From Alistipes sp. (GTDB taxonomy: Bacteria; Bacteroidota; Bacteroidia; Bacteroidales; Rikenellaceae): DNA of 64,000 bases. Positions 53,019 through 62,942 of the stretch are shown piece after piece. The notes under the pieces are model-generated. The model worked only from the letters and a program-made list of their open reading frames with translations, did no database searches and had not been told where the DNA came from. The stretch covers positions 37,994 to 101,993 of the forward strand of contig JALFNK010000012.1 in assembly GCA_022782405.1 (NCBI GenBank), in the 5' to 3' direction. Position numbers and translations under genes: made by a program. Position 1 is the stretch's first letter. Each line of letters starts with the position of its first letter.

Positions 53019-55808
53019 TCAGAGTTTGGTGCGAAGGCGCAGGAAGTGGCCCGTATGGCTTTCGGCACACGCCTCAAGATCGCGCGGCGTACCCTCGAAA
53101 ACGATGCGGCCGCCACCCGAACCCGCCTCGGGCCCCAGGTCCACAACCCAGTCGGCACATTTGATGATCTCCATGTTATGCTCGACGACAACGACCGTAT
53201 GCCCCCGCTCGATCAGGGCGTTGAAGGCTGCAAGAAGCTTCGAGATGTCGTGGAAGTGAAGGCCCGTGGTCGGCTCGTCGAAGATGAACATCACGCTGCC
53301 CTGCGTCGTCTCCTTCGTGAGAAACGAGGCGAGCTTCACGCGCTGGCTCTCGCCGCCCGAAAGCGTCGAGGAGGACTGGCCCAGTTTGACATAACCCAGC
53401 CCCACGTCCTGCAGCGGCTGCAGCCGTTCGACAATGCGCCGGCAGGTGGCATTGCGGCTGTCGGCCCCGAAGAAGGCGATCGCATCGTCCACGGTCATCT
53501 CCAGCACGTCGTAGATCGACTTGTCGCGGTATTTCACCTCGAGCACCTCGTCGCGGAAGCGCTTGCCGCCGCACGCCTCGCAGACCAACTCGACGTCGGC
53601 CATGAACTGCATCGAGACCTTGATGGTACCTTCGCCCTGGCACTCCTCGCAACGGCCTCCGGCGATGTTGAACGAGAAGGCCGAGGCCCCGAGACCCGTA
53701 TGCTGCGCATAGGGCTGGTCCGAGAAGAGCTTGCGTATCTCGTCGTAGGCCTTGATATAGGTTACGGGATTCGACCGCGATGATTTGCCGATGGGATTCT
53801 GATCGACCATCTCGACCGAACGGAGCAGCTCCACATCGCCCTCCAGAGCGTCGAAATCGCCCGGTTTGATTCCGGTATCGTAGAGCCGGCGCCGCAGAGC
53901 CGGGTAGAGAATGCCTTTGACCAGCGACGACTTGCCCGAGCCGCTGACGCCCGTAATGCAGGTCATCACACCCAGCGGAATACGGACATCGACATTGCGC
54001 AGGTTGTGTTCGCGGGCCCCGCGGATTACGATCGAACGGCTCCAGGCCCGGGTCTGTGCCGGAGGGGCAATCGTCCGGCGTCCCGTAAGGTAGTCGGCCG
54101 TAAGGCTCCCGGGGCACTTCAGCAGTTCGGGGAACGGGCCGCTGAAGACCACGCGGCCTCCGTTATACCCGGCCTCGGGACCGATATCGACGATCCAGTC
54201 CGCGGCACGCATCACCTCCTCCTCGTGCTCGACGACGATCACCGTATTGCCCAGATCGCGCAGCTGTTCGAGGACATGGATCAGACGGTTCGTATCGCGC
54301 GGATGGAGGCCGATCGAGGGTTCGTCGAGGATATAGAGCGATCCGGTGAGGTTGCTGCCCAACGAAGTCGAGAGGTTGATGCGCTGACTCTCACCGCCCG
54401 AAAGGGTCGAGGAGAGACGGTCAAGGGTCAGGTAGCCCAGCCCCACATCGGAGAGGTACTGCAGGCGGTTGCGGATCTCCACGAGGATGCGCGAAGCGGT
54501 CTTCGCATCGTGCTCGTCGAGCTGCAGCGCGGCGAAGAAGGCGATCAGCTCATCGACGGGCATCACCACCAGATCGGCGATCGTGCGTCCGCCGACCCGC
54601 ACATAGAGCGCCTCGCGGCGCAGGCGCGACCCGCCGCACTCGGGGCAGACGGTCTTGCCCGTATAGCGGGCCTTCATCACGCGGAACTGGATCTTGCGCC
54701 GCTCCGAGTCGATATACTCGAAGAAGGCGTCCAGACCGTGGAAGTATTCGTTGCCGCGCCACAGCAGCCGTTTCTGCTCGGGAGTCAGTTCGTGGAACGG
54801 GGTATGGATCGGGAAACCGAACTTGTCGGCATTGCGTACAAGCTCCTCCTTCCAGCGGCGCATCGTCTCCCCGCGCCAGCAGGCGATGGCATCCTCGTAG
54901 ATCGTCTTGCTCTTGTCGGGGATAACCAGATCCTCGTCGATGCCCACGACCTTGCCGTAGCCTTCGCAGCGGGGGCAGGCGCCGAGCGGGTTGTTGAAGC
55001 TGAAAAGGTGCTCCGTAGGGGGCTCGAACTCGATGCCGTCGGCCTCGAAGCGGGCCGAAAAATCGTGCCGCTCGTCATCGATGAGCACCAAGCACTGGTC
55101 GTTGCCGTAGGAGAAGGCCCGGGAGACCGAATCGCGCAGACGCGTCTGCGTATCGTCGTCCGAGGCGACGCGCAGACGGTCGATGACCACCAGCATGCCC
55201 TCCGGCCGGGCATCGGACGCAAGCGTGGGCAGCAGATCCTCGATCAGCTGCACGCGGCCGTCGGCGTAGACACGCATCAGGCCGTCCGAAAGCAGCAGCG
55301 TCAGCTTCTCGATAAGTCCCTGCCCCGGGGCGAGCGCGAGCGGCGCGGCAATCACGGCACGGGCGCCTTCGTGTCCGAGGACAAAGGCAGCGACATCGTC
55401 CGTCGTATAGCAACGCACCTCGCGCCCCGAAACGGGCGAGAAGGTGTGGCCCACGCGGGCGAAGAGAAGTTTCAGATAGTCGTAAATCTCGGTCGTCGTG
55501 CCGACCGTCGAACGGGGATTGCGCGTATTGACCTTCTGCTCGATGGCGATCGCCGGGGCGATGCCCGTAATGAGGTCCACGTCGGGTTTGTTGATCCGTC
55601 CGAGGAACTGCCGCGCATAGGCCGAAAGGCTCTCGACATAGCGCCGCTGCCCCTCGGCAAAGATCGTGTCAAAGGCCAGCGTCGATTTGCCCGAGCCCGA
55701 GAGGCCCGTGATGACCACCAGGGCATTGTGCGGGATGCGAACCTCGATGTTGCGGAGGTTGTGGACCCGCGCCCCCTTGATATGGATGCAATCCTTGAGT
55801 TCTTCCAT
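53019..55808 (-). CDS. uvrA: Excinuclease ABC subunit A (UvrA)
   Basis: From the ATG at 55808 ([20 protein letters not shown]) the protein has 929 residues: two ABC ATPase units with [12 protein letters not shown] and [13 protein letters not shown], two LSGGESQR signatures, and zinc modules ([34 protein letters not shown]). It finds bulky DNA lesions for nucleotide excision repair. An earlier ATG at 55841 overlaps the stop of the preceding gene. Confidence 0.97.
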   Translation of the reverse strand: MEELKDCIHIKGARVHNLRNIEVRIPHNALVVITGLSGSGKSTLAFDTIFAEGQRRYVESLSAYARQFLGRINKPDVDLITGIAPAIAIEQKVNTRNPRSTVGTTTEIYDYLKLLFARVGHTFSPVSGREVRCYTTDDVAAFVLGHEGARAVIAAPLALAPGQGLIEKLTLLLSDGLMRVYADGRVQLIEDLLPTLASDARPEGMLVVIDRLRVASDDDTQTRLRDSVSRAFSYGNDQCLVLIDDERHDFSARFEADGIEFEPPTEHLFSFNNPLGACPRCEGYGKVVGIDEDLVIPDKSKTIYEDAIACWRGETMRRWKEELVRNADKFGFPIHTPFHELTPEQKRLLWRGNEYFHGLDAFFEYIDSERRKIQFRVMKARYTGKTVCPECGGSRLRREALYVRVGGRTIADLVVMPVDELIAFFAALQLDEHDAKTASRILVEIRNRLQYLSDVGLGYLTLDRLSSTLSGGESQRINLSTSLGSNLTGSLYILDEPSIGLHPRDTNRLIHVLEQLRDLGNTVIVVEHEEEVMRAADWIVDIGPEAGYNGGRVVFSGPFPELLKCPGSLTADYLTGRRTIAPPAQTRAWSRSIVIRGAREHNLRNVDVRIPLGVMTCITGVSGSGKSSLVKGILYPALRRRLYDTGIKPGDFDALEGDVELLRSVEMVDQNPIGKSSRSNPVTYIKAYDEIRKLFSDQPYAQHTGLGASAFSFNIAGGRCEECQGEGTIKVSMQFMADVELVCEACGGKRFRDEVLEVKYRDKSIYDVLEMTVDDAIAFFGADSRNATCRRIVERLQPLQDVGLGYVKLGQSSSTLSGGESQRVKLASFLTKETTQGSVMFIFDEPTTGLHFHDISKLLAAFNALIERGHTVVVVEHNMEIIKCADWVVDLGPEAGSGGGRIVFEGTPRDLEACAESHTGHFLRLRTKL

Positions 55809-55840
55809 GTTTCGTTCAGCTTTTTCGCCGGGCCGCCGCA

Positions 55841-56440
55841 TCAGAGTTCCTCGATGCTCCCGCCCGCCTTGCGGAGCCGTTCGACAAGTTCCGCGGCACG
55901 GCTCTCGCGGATCGCGAGGCGCAGCGTGCAGAGATTGTCGAAGAGCTGCGCCTCGATGCGCGGCTGCTGCTCCTTAATGACGCGCATGATGTCGTTCATC
56001 GCCACATAGGGGAAATCGACCCGCAGGCGGCGGTCCACCGTACGCTCGACGATCTCGGCCGCGGCAATCGCCTCGGCGGCCGATTCGCGGTAGGCGGCGA
56101 TGAGTCCCGGGACCCCGAGTTTCGTCCCGCCGAAGTAGCGGACCACCACCACGAGGCAGTCGGTCAGTCCGTGCGAGAGCAGCTGCCCGAGAATCGGCTT
56201 GCCGGCCGTACCCGAGGGTTCGCCGTCGTCATTCGCGCGGAAGGCCTCGCCATGCGGTCCCAGACGCCAGGCATAGCAATGGTGCGTGGCATCGTAATAG
56301 CGCTTGCGCAAGGCTTCGAGGTGTCCGCGGATCTCCTCCTCCGAGGTCACGGGGTAGATGTAGGAGAGGAACTTGCTGCTCCGCTCCCGCGAGGCCGCCT
56401 CGGCCGGAGCGACCACCGTCAGAAAAGTGTCGTCGGCCAC
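55841..56440 (-). CDS. YigZ/IMPACT family protein, GTG start
   Basis: With a GTG at 56440 the protein has 199 residues ([25 protein letters not shown]), the normal family length. The IMPACT domain is seen in [24 protein letters not shown] and [17 protein letters not shown]. The longer ATG frame to 56521 lies wholly in lepB antisense-frame sequence and is rejected. The GTG comes one base after the lepB stop, so translation is coupled. Function of the family in bacteria is unclear. Confidence 0.88.
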   Translation of the reverse strand: MADDTFLTVVAPAEAASRERSSKFLSYIYPVTSEEEIRGHLEALRKRYYDATHHCYAWRLGPHGEAFRANDDGEPSGTAGKPILGQLLSHGLTDCLVVVVRYFGGTKLGVPGLIAAYRESAAEAIAAAEIVERTVDRRLRVDFPYVAMNDIMRVIKEQQPRIEAQLFDNLCTLRLAIRESRAAELVERLRKAGGSIEEL

Positions 56441-56441
56441 C

Positions 56442-57797
56442 CTACCGTACCTTTTTGAACATGCGGTTCCAGCGGATATTCGCCGGGAAATGCTTGTTCG
56501 CGTCGAGCGACAGCCAGACAAACGAGGCCTTGCCCACGATATGGTCCTCGGGGACGAAGCCCCAGAAGCGCGAGTCGGCCGAGTTGTGGCGGTTGTCGCC
56601 CATCATCCAGTAGTAGTCCATCGCGAAGGTATAGCTCGTGGCCGGAGCGCCGTCGATACGGATCGCACCGTCGTCGCCGACCTCCAGCGTGTGGCCCTCG
56701 TAAGCCTCGATGATGCGGCGGTACAGAGGCAGGTTCTCCGCCGTAAGCTCCACCGTGGCACCCCGCTTCGGAATCCAGATCGGGCCGTAGTTGTCCTGAC
56801 TCCAGCGCGCATCACCCCACTGCGGGAAGACGTCGTCGTTGGGCGAATAGACGTAGCGGCGGATCGAGATGACGTTCTTGAGTGCACGGACCTTTTCGGC
56901 AGCTTCGGCCGTCAGCGCCATGTAGTACGACGAGCCGTTGCCGCTGAACTCCGTAACGCCGAGGTTGTCGATGGCATATTGCGTCAAGGGCTCCGAAGTC
57001 TGCACCAGATAGGTGTACTGGATGCCCGGGATGGAATCCTGCGGCATGCCGTTCACATAGACCCAGCCGTCGCGCACCGCGAGCGAGTCGCCCGGAAGCG
57101 CCACGCAGCGCTTGATGTAGTTCTCGCGCTTGTCCACCGGACGGCTCACGACCGTATACTCCTCGTTCAGGCGACGGCGCCCCTCCTCACGACCGAACGA
57201 CTCCTCATAGCTGCGCAGCACATCGTAATAGGTTACGGCCTGGTTCTCGAGCAGCACCGTATCCCCGGCCGGGAAGTTGAAGACCACCACATCGTTGCGC
57301 CGGATCGGACGCAGGCCCTTCAGGCGGTGATAGGGCCACCGGATTGCCTCCGAATAGGATTTTTTGGTCTGCGAGAAGGGCATCGTATGGTGCACGAAGG
57401 GCATCGAAAGCGGCGTGTTGGGCATCTGGGGCCCGTAGGTTACCTTGCTCACATAGAGGTAGTCGCCCACGAGCAGCGACTTCTCCATCGAGGAGGTGGG
57501 AATGACGTACATCTGAAAGATGAACAGGTGCACGAGCGTCGCCACGACCGTGGCGAAGACGATGGCGTTCACCCACTCATAGATCACCTTGTAGGTCTTG
57601 CTGCGCTCGCAGAGGCGCCGGTTGCGGCTCCAGACATAGCGGTAGAAATAACGCGAAATATAGAGGTCGTAGATCACCGGAAGGCCCAGCAGCAGCCAGA
57701 GGTTGCCCGTCCAGACGACGAACCAGAGTGTATAGAGCAGGGCGGCGAAGGTGAAACCCACCCACTTGTTCGCGAAAAATGCCTTGATCTTTTCCAT
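56442..57797 (-). CDS. lepB: Signal peptidase I
   Basis: The 451-residue protein has hydrophobic N-terminal segments (about 12-42 and 75-98), the catalytic serine in IPTSSMEKSLL (S103), the catalytic lysine in NYIKRCVALPGDSL, and the C-terminal box GDNRHNSADSRFWGFVP. A long insertion between the boxes makes it larger than the E. coli enzyme, as is usual in Bacteroidota. It removes signal peptides of exported proteins. 9 bases after dapB. Confidence 0.94.
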   Translation of the reverse strand: MEKIKAFFANKWVGFTFAALLYTLWFVVWTGNLWLLLGLPVIYDLYISRYFYRYVWSRNRRLCERSKTYKVIYEWVNAIVFATVVATLVHLFIFQMYVIPTSSMEKSLLVGDYLYVSKVTYGPQMPNTPLSMPFVHHTMPFSQTKKSYSEAIRWPYHRLKGLRPIRRNDVVVFNFPAGDTVLLENQAVTYYDVLRSYEESFGREEGRRRLNEEYTVVSRPVDKRENYIKRCVALPGDSLAVRDGWVYVNGMPQDSIPGIQYTYLVQTSEPLTQYAIDNLGVTEFSGNGSSYYMALTAEAAEKVRALKNVISIRRYVYSPNDDVFPQWGDARWSQDNYGPIWIPKRGATVELTAENLPLYRRIIEAYEGHTLEVGDDGAIRIDGAPATSYTFAMDYYWMMGDNRHNSADSRFWGFVPEDHIVGKASFVWLSLDANKHFPANIRWNRMFKKVR

Positions 57798-57806
57798 GTC
57801 GCAAAT

Positions 57807-58571
57807 TTATTTCGATTCCTCGAGCAGATCGTCCATGCCGAAGACTCCCTGTCGGCCGCAGAGAAATGCGGCGGCAACGACAGCACCGGCAGCCAGCGTG
57901 CGGCGGTTCTTGATCGTATGTTTGAGTTCCAGGATGTCGTCCGCCGATTCGTAGGTTACGGTATGAATGCCCGGGACGGCCCCTTCGCGGATGGAGCGGA
58001 TCTCCACCCGGTCGGCAGGCGTATCCTCGCTGCGCTCCACGCGGTTCGCGGCATGCGCAATGCCCGGAGCGTAATTGACCCAGCCGCTCTTTGCATCGAG
58101 TTCCGCAACGATCCCTTCGGCCAGCGTGATGGCCGTGCCGCTCGGAGCATCCTTCTTCTCGGTATGGTGCACCTCCTCGATGCGCACGTCATAGCCGCCG
58201 ACGCGGTTCATCAACTTCGCAAGCTGCAGGTTGAGCCGGAACATCAGATTGACACCCAGACAGTAGTTCGAGGCATAGAAGAAGGCCCCGTGCCGCTCGC
58301 GGCACAGCGCCTGCAACTCCCCCAAACGGTCGGTCCACCCCGTCGTGCCGCTCACGACGGCCACCCCGCACTCGAGGCAGGTGCGGATATTGTCGTAGGC
58401 CGTAGCCGGCGTGGTGAATTCCAGCGCAACGTCGATACCCGCCAAGTGCGCGGCATCGAGATCCTGCCGGTTGTCCGCATCGACAATCAGTGCGACTTCA
58501 TCGCCCCGCTCGCGGAGAATCCGCTCTATTTCACGGCCCATCTTGCCGTATCCGATAATGGCTGCTTTCAT
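57807..58571 (-). CDS. dapB: 4-hydroxy-tetrahydrodipicolinate reductase
   Basis: The 254-residue protein starts MKAAIIGYGKMGREIERIL (nucleotide-binding GxGxMG) and has the catalytic EEVHHTEKKDAPSGTA region and VSGTTGW. It serves lysine and diaminopimelate synthesis. It is the first gene of the seven-gene operon. Upstream codons to 58790 are not protein-like. Confidence 0.96.
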   Translation of the reverse strand: MKAAIIGYGKMGREIERILRERGDEVALIVDADNRQDLDAAHLAGIDVALEFTTPATAYDNIRTCLECGVAVVSGTTGWTDRLGELQALCRERHGAFFYASNYCLGVNLMFRLNLQLAKLMNRVGGYDVRIEEVHHTEKKDAPSGTAITLAEGIVAELDAKSGWVNYAPGIAHAANRVERSEDTPADRVEIRSIREGAVPGIHTVTYESADDILELKHTIKNRRTLAAGAVVAAAFLCGRQGVFGMDDLLEESK

Positions 58572-58757
58572 GCTTCTGTCGTTCGTTTCCGGACCCCGCC
58601 GCAGGGTTTGCGCCGCCGTCCGGAGCCCGGAAGGCGGGCATCCGATGCCCGGAGGTCCATGTCGCGCAAAGATACGCATTTTATTTGGATTTCGCATGCG
58701 GGGGCGACACGGATTCGCGCGTTCGCATCCGGAAGCGGACGTCGGGACAAGACCTGC

Positions 58758-58785
58758 AAAAAGGCCCGACCGGAACAGTCGGGCC
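58758..58785 (-). terminator. Terminator of the nitronate monooxygenase-like gene
   Basis: GGCCCGAC and GTCGGGCC pair (58763-58770 with 58778-58785); the minus strand then has TTTTT. Confidence 0.8.
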
Positions 58786-58820
58786 CGCATTGACGAAGTA
58801 TGTATTTCAACTCATTCCTG

Positions 58821-59936
58821 TTATTTCGCGCCGAATAGTTGGTTACGCAGCGAAAAGTCGGCGCATCCGGCGGCAAAACGGTCGTATTCGGCACGCAGCG
58901 AGGCCATCAACTCACGCACGCTCTGGATCTTCTCCGCACGCCAGGCATTCGCTCCGCAGAAGGCATAGCCGTTCTGCAGGCGGCCGCGGAAGGCATTATA
59001 GAGCGCCAGCATGATGCAGTAGGGGCTGTGCGTCACGTCGCAGGTCTTGATACAGTCGAAAGGACACGCACCGGGACGTTTCAGGCCCTGCTTCACCCGA
59101 TCGAGAAAACGGTTGTGGATCGCACGGCCCGGCATGCCTACGGGGCTCTGAATGATCTCGATATCCTCGCGGCGTGCGTCGATATAGCTCTGCTTGAAGG
59201 CAGGATCGGCATCGCATTCCTCGGTCGTTACGAAGCGTGTGCCCATCTGCACTCCGTCGGCACCGAGCGCCATGATGCGGTAGATATCCTCACCCGTATA
59301 GATGCCGCCCCCGGCAATGACAGGAATATAACGGTCGTGCTCCTCGCCGAAAGCGCGCACCTCGGCGACGATTTCGGGGACGAGCGCCTCAAGAGCATAG
59401 TGCGCATCATCGAGCTGTTCGGGCTTGTAACCCAAATGTCCGCCCGCCTTGGGACCCTCGACCACAATGGCATCGGGAATATAGCCGTATTCCGAAAACC
59501 ACTTCCGGCAAAGCAGTTTCGCAGCACGGGCCGACGAGACGATCGGGGCAAGTTTCGTCCGGGCTCCTTCGACCAGGAACGCCGGCAGGTTGAGCGGAAG
59601 CCCGGCGCCAGAAAAGATGATGTCGGCCTTCTCGGCAATGGCCGTGCGGACCATGTCGGCGAAATTCGACATGGCGACCATGACATTCACGCCGATGATG
59701 CCGCGCGTCGCGGCCCGCGCCTTGCGCAACTCCTCCTTCAGACCCCAAATCGAAGCCTCGCGGTAATCCTTCGAATAGTCCTTATAGATTACGCCCAGCC
59801 CCGCCGAGGAGATGACGCCAATGCCGCCCTGCGCCGCAACGGCCGACGCCAGTCCCGAAAGGGATATGCCTACGCCCATGCCTCCCTGAACGACAGGCAT
59901 CGAAGCACACAAATTTCCGATTTTCAGTGATTTCAT
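58821..59936 (-). CDS. Nitronate monooxygenase / FabK-like FMN enzyme
   Basis: The 371-residue TIM-barrel protein begins LKIGNLCASMPVVQGGMGVGISLSGLASAVA, with VVEGPKAGGHLGY and VIAGGGIYTGEDIYRIMALGADGVQMGTRFV (FMN phosphate site). These are shared by nitronate monooxygenase and FabK enoyl-ACP reductases. A Cys-rich C-terminal piece (CPFDCIKTCDVTHSPYC) is an addition that could carry a metal centre. The true substrate cannot be decided from sequence. Confidence 0.85.
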   Translation of the reverse strand: MKSLKIGNLCASMPVVQGGMGVGISLSGLASAVAAQGGIGVISSAGLGVIYKDYSKDYREASIWGLKEELRKARAATRGIIGVNVMVAMSNFADMVRTAIAEKADIIFSGAGLPLNLPAFLVEGARTKLAPIVSSARAAKLLCRKWFSEYGYIPDAIVVEGPKAGGHLGYKPEQLDDAHYALEALVPEIVAEVRAFGEEHDRYIPVIAGGGIYTGEDIYRIMALGADGVQMGTRFVTTEECDADPAFKQSYIDARREDIEIIQSPVGMPGRAIHNRFLDRVKQGLKRPGACPFDCIKTCDVTHSPYCIMLALYNAFRGRLQNGYAFCGANAWRAEKIQSVRELMASLRAEYDRFAAGCADFSLRNQLFGAK

Positions 59937-59973
59937 GTTAGAATATAGAATTATCGCATCTTAAAATATTGGT

Positions 59974-59981
59974 CAAAGATA
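59974..59981 (-). promoter_or_regulatory. -7 element TATCTTTG of the nitronate monooxygenase-like gene
   Basis: Exact match on the minus strand, 37 bases before the ATG. No good -33 TTG is seen. Confidence 0.5.
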
Positions 59982-60074
59982 AATAAATTAGCCAAAAATA
60001 AGAGACATTCGGAACAAATTAACACAAAATTCACATACCGTTCGGGGGGTTGCGGCGGCAACGCAAACAACGGA

Positions 60075-61694
60075 TCAGCCGCCGAAAAAACGGATGCCGC
60101 GCAGCCGCCCGCCACGGCGGTCCGCCGTCTCGCGTTCGATGATCCCGGTCAGCACGTCGGCGGCATCGTGCCAGCGATTGGCGCGGAACTGGCGCCGATA
60201 GGTCGTCAGGTGTGCATACATCTCGGGCCAGAGCTGCGACCAGCCCCGCGGAAAGCGCAGCAGGTGCAGCACCGTCGCCGAATTCGAGAGGATGCGCGCC
60301 TCCTTGTTGCCGCTCTGGTGGAACCACTCGAGACGCACGCCGGGAGCACGCGCCTGCACGGCCCGCGCAAAGCCCCGACCGCCGTTGTTGCTCTCGATGG
60401 CTGCCTGGCGCGTATCGGAGCGGACGAGCAGGTCGGCAACCATCGGCTCCGTAAGCTCCATCGGCTCACGCGAATAAACCGCATCGGTGAGGTAAATCAC
60501 CCCGTCGGTATCGACCACATAGCTGATCGAACAGAGATAGTCGTCGCCCGTATCGGCCGTATCGGTGTAGTTGGCCCGGCGGACGATCTCGTGCGGCAGC
60601 GTATCGTACTCCGAGAAATTGAGCCCGTAGAGCAGCCCTTCGCGCGAGGAGGGGTGCCCCTGGTACATCGCCTCGAACTGCAGGGGATCGAGCTGCCGCT
60701 TGGAGGCCAGCAGCGCAACGCCGTGCTGCTCCTCCCAAAGGGCCTCGCCCCGGGTCCGGGGATCGATCTCCGTGGGCGGGGAGGCCTTCAGTGCCTCGAA
60801 GTTCAGATGCAGCCAGCAGTCGGGCGGCGTGGTATCGAGCTGCGACCACGTCTGCAGCGCCTCGGACCGTTCGCGTTTGAGAATCTCTCCGATGAGGTCC
60901 TCCTCGTGCCAGCGCGTGAAGACGATCAGTTCGCGCGAAGTGTTGTGCATGCGCGTGCGGACCACCGAGGTGTACCACTCCCAGCAATTCGAACGCACAA
61001 GGGGCGAATTGGCCTCCTGCGCATCCTTATATAGATCGTCCAGAATAAAACAGTCCACACGATTGCCCGTCAGCGACCCCTCGCGGCCGACCGAGAGCAG
61101 GCCGCCCCGGCGGCCGACGACCTCCACCTCGTCGGACGTACGGATGAAGCCGGGCGGTTTGGCCCCGTGCTTGATCGTCGTTTCGGGAAAGAACGCCGCA
61201 TATTCGCGCGAATCGAGGATCCGCTGCACACGACGGTTGAACTTCGAGGCCAGCAGCCCCGAATAGGAGGCGATCGCCACCCGGCAGTCCGGATCGAGCC
61301 CCAGAATGTAGGCCGGGAGCAGCGTCGTGGCCCCGACACTCTTGCCGTGCTGCGGCGGCATGGTTACGATCAGCCGCCGGATGCGCCCCGCGGCAAAGGC
61401 ATCCAGCACCCGGTAGTAGGCCCTGTGAAAGGGATGCAGTTCGAGAAAGGGATAGACCCCGCAGGCGAAGTCGGCGAACGACGGAGCCGCCGCTTCGGGA
61501 TCGAACGGAGCGTCGGGGCCGACGGGAAGGATCAGCCCCTCGGGGAATGGCGGCGGAGCCTCCACCCCGCCGGGAGAATCTGCCGTTGTCGTTTCGGCGT
61601 CTCCGGAACGCGGCTCCCCCGCAGCGTGCGCGTCGGATACGACGACCCCTGCGGAGCGTCTGTCCGCAGAGGTCGTTTTGTTTTTTTTGGTCAT
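60075..61694 (-). CDS. Phage-type terminase large subunit
   Basis: The 539-residue protein has the terminase ATPase core: Walker A MPPQHGKS at 112-119, Walker B ILDD at 217-220, FTRWHEEDLIGEIL (coupling motif), then an RNase H-like nuclease domain (SYVVDTDGVIYLTDAV, AIESNNGGRGFAR, HDAADVLTG). The first 70 residues are low complexity. Terminases package DNA into phage heads. No portal, capsid or tail gene is near, so this is a prophage relic or a domesticated gene. Confidence 0.88.
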   Translation of the reverse strand: MTKKNKTTSADRRSAGVVVSDAHAAGEPRSGDAETTTADSPGGVEAPPPFPEGLILPVGPDAPFDPEAAAPSFADFACGVYPFLELHPFHRAYYRVLDAFAAGRIRRLIVTMPPQHGKSVGATTLLPAYILGLDPDCRVAIASYSGLLASKFNRRVQRILDSREYAAFFPETTIKHGAKPPGFIRTSDEVEVVGRRGGLLSVGREGSLTGNRVDCFILDDLYKDAQEANSPLVRSNCWEWYTSVVRTRMHNTSRELIVFTRWHEEDLIGEILKRERSEALQTWSQLDTTPPDCWLHLNFEALKASPPTEIDPRTRGEALWEEQHGVALLASKRQLDPLQFEAMYQGHPSSREGLLYGLNFSEYDTLPHEIVRRANYTDTADTGDDYLCSISYVVDTDGVIYLTDAVYSREPMELTEPMVADLLVRSDTRQAAIESNNGGRGFARAVQARAPGVRLEWFHQSGNKEARILSNSATVLHLLRFPRGWSQLWPEMYAHLTTYRRQFRANRWHDAADVLTGIIERETADRRGGRLRGIRFFGG

Positions 61695-61815
61695 CTGTCG
61701 GTTAAATGTGCGAAAACCCCTTGCGCGGCACCGCGACGGGCGGGTTTTTGAATAAGGGTGTGCTGCGGCGGGCGGCGCCGCGCCCGAGACAGGATATGCC
61801 GCAACACCGGCGGCG

Positions 61816-62103
61816 TCAAATATACGCCTTCAGTTCGGAAAACGAGAAGTCGTTGATGACCTCTCCCGCCTCTCCGACGGTGTGGAACTCCCACCATACT
61901 GGCACCAGATCCACGATCGGCTCGAACTCGCCTTCGGGAAAGATCTCCCGTCGCCGATAGACGATCACCGAGGCCAGCAGGCAGCAGGCCATGCCGTCGA
62001 AATCGAAACGGACCGATCCCGAAAAATAGCTGCCGCCATCGATTGCGTCCGCCAGACGGGCGGCCGTTTCCCGATAAAGTGCAGATGATACGGAATAGCT
62101 CAT
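61816..62103 (-). CDS. Small hypothetical protein beside the terminase
   Basis: The 95-residue protein MSYSVSSALYRETAARLADAIDGGSYFSGSVRFDFDGMACCLLASVIVYRR has an alpha/beta make-up and ends FSFSELKAYI. No family recognised. It lies 121 bases before the terminase on the same strand and diverges from the repressor. Confidence 0.7.
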   Translation of the reverse strand: MSYSVSSALYRETAARLADAIDGGSYFSGSVRFDFDGMACCLLASVIVYRRREIFPEGEFEPIVDLVPVWWEFHTVGEAGEVINDFSFSELKAYI

Positions 62104-62131
62104 TAATACAGAATCGTTTTTGAGAAAAAAA

Positions 62132-62162
62132 TTGGTTGAAAGAAATAAATTGTTTAACTTTG
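62132..62162 (+). promoter_or_regulatory. Promoter of the S24-type repressor gene
   Basis: TTG at 62132-62134, 20 bases, TAACTTTG at 62155-62162 (exact -7). The ATG is about 80 bases downstream, which leaves room for operators. Confidence 0.7.
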
Positions 62163-62193
62163 TAGTGCAAATACATATTCAAAAATTAAACTA

Positions 62194-62235
62194 TCCAATA
62201 AAATATTGAAATTTTTACCATAAAATTTTCCAATA
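62194..62235. promoter_or_regulatory. Possible operator sites before the repressor gene
   Basis: CAATA-aaa-TATTG (62196-62208) is an exact palindrome, and TCCAATA occurs twice (62194-62200, 62229-62235) in an AT-rich stretch between promoter and start codon. This suits autoregulation by the repressor but is unproven. Confidence 0.4.
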
Positions 62236-62242
62236 GAAAATC

Positions 62243-62914
62243 ATGAACGAACGGGTAAAATTGATACGCAAACAGCTTGGGATGACCCAAGAGCAACTCG
62301 CTCAACACCTTGGGATCGGCAAGGCGGCACTCTCGATGATCGAAACCGGCAAGACGGGCCTCTCATCCAGAAACCGCAACATCCTTGTTCAGGAATTGAA
62401 CGTAAATCCCGAGTGGCTCGAGACCGGGCACGGCAACATGTTCAACGCCGATCCCGATCTGACGGCCTACATGCACCGCACGGACAATTCACTGCCCATG
62501 CAGAGCGTTCCTCTCTACTCGATCGAAGGAACGGCGGGACTCGTGCCCCTGTTTACGGACCAGGCACAGACCAACCCCGTGAATTACATCCACATCCCCA
62601 ACCTCCCGAAATGCGACGGAGCTCTCTATGTGCGCGGCGACTCGATGTATCCGCTGCTCAAAAGCGGAGATATCGTACTCTACAAACAGTTGAACGACAT
62701 CGACGACATCTTTTGGGGCGACATGTACCTGCTCTCGATCGACATGGACGGCGAAGAGTATGTTACCGTGAAATATATCCAGAAGTCCGACCGCGAAGGG
62801 TATGTCAAGCTCGTCAGCCAGAATCCGCACCATGCCGACAAGGAGATCGAAATCGGCCGCATCCGAGCCATCGCCCTGGTCAAGGCCAGCATCCGCATGA
62901 ACTCCATGCGCTGA
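62243..62914 (+). CDS. XRE/S24 repressor (CI/LexA-like)
   Basis: The 223-residue protein has an N-terminal HTH (RKQLGMTQEQLAQHLGIGKAALSMIETGK) and a C-terminal S24 domain with the serine in YVRGDSMYPLLKSGD (S134) and the lysine in VTVKYI (K177). An Ala-Gly pair at 98-99 could be the self-cleavage site. This is the layout of phage repressors that are inactivated on DNA damage. It is divergent from the terminase-side genes. Confidence 0.9.
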   Translation: MNERVKLIRKQLGMTQEQLAQHLGIGKAALSMIETGKTGLSSRNRNILVQELNVNPEWLETGHGNMFNADPDLTAYMHRTDNSLPMQSVPLYSIEGTAGLVPLFTDQAQTNPVNYIHIPNLPKCDGALYVRGDSMYPLLKSGDIVLYKQLNDIDDIFWGDMYLLSIDMDGEEYVTVKYIQKSDREGYVKLVSQNPHHADKEIEIGRIRAIALVKASIRMNSMR

Positions 62915-62942
62915 CCCAGTCCGCCGAACCGCTATAATACAC

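Noticed and set aside
54006..56009. 667-codon open frame on the + strand
   Set aside because: It lies opposite uvrA and the IMPACT gene, whose minus-strand reading has all family motifs. GC-rich codon use creates long antisense frames.
56373..58793. 806-codon open frame on the + strand
   Set aside because: Antisense of lepB and dapB; no domain, His/Arg/Val-rich composition typical of antisense frames.
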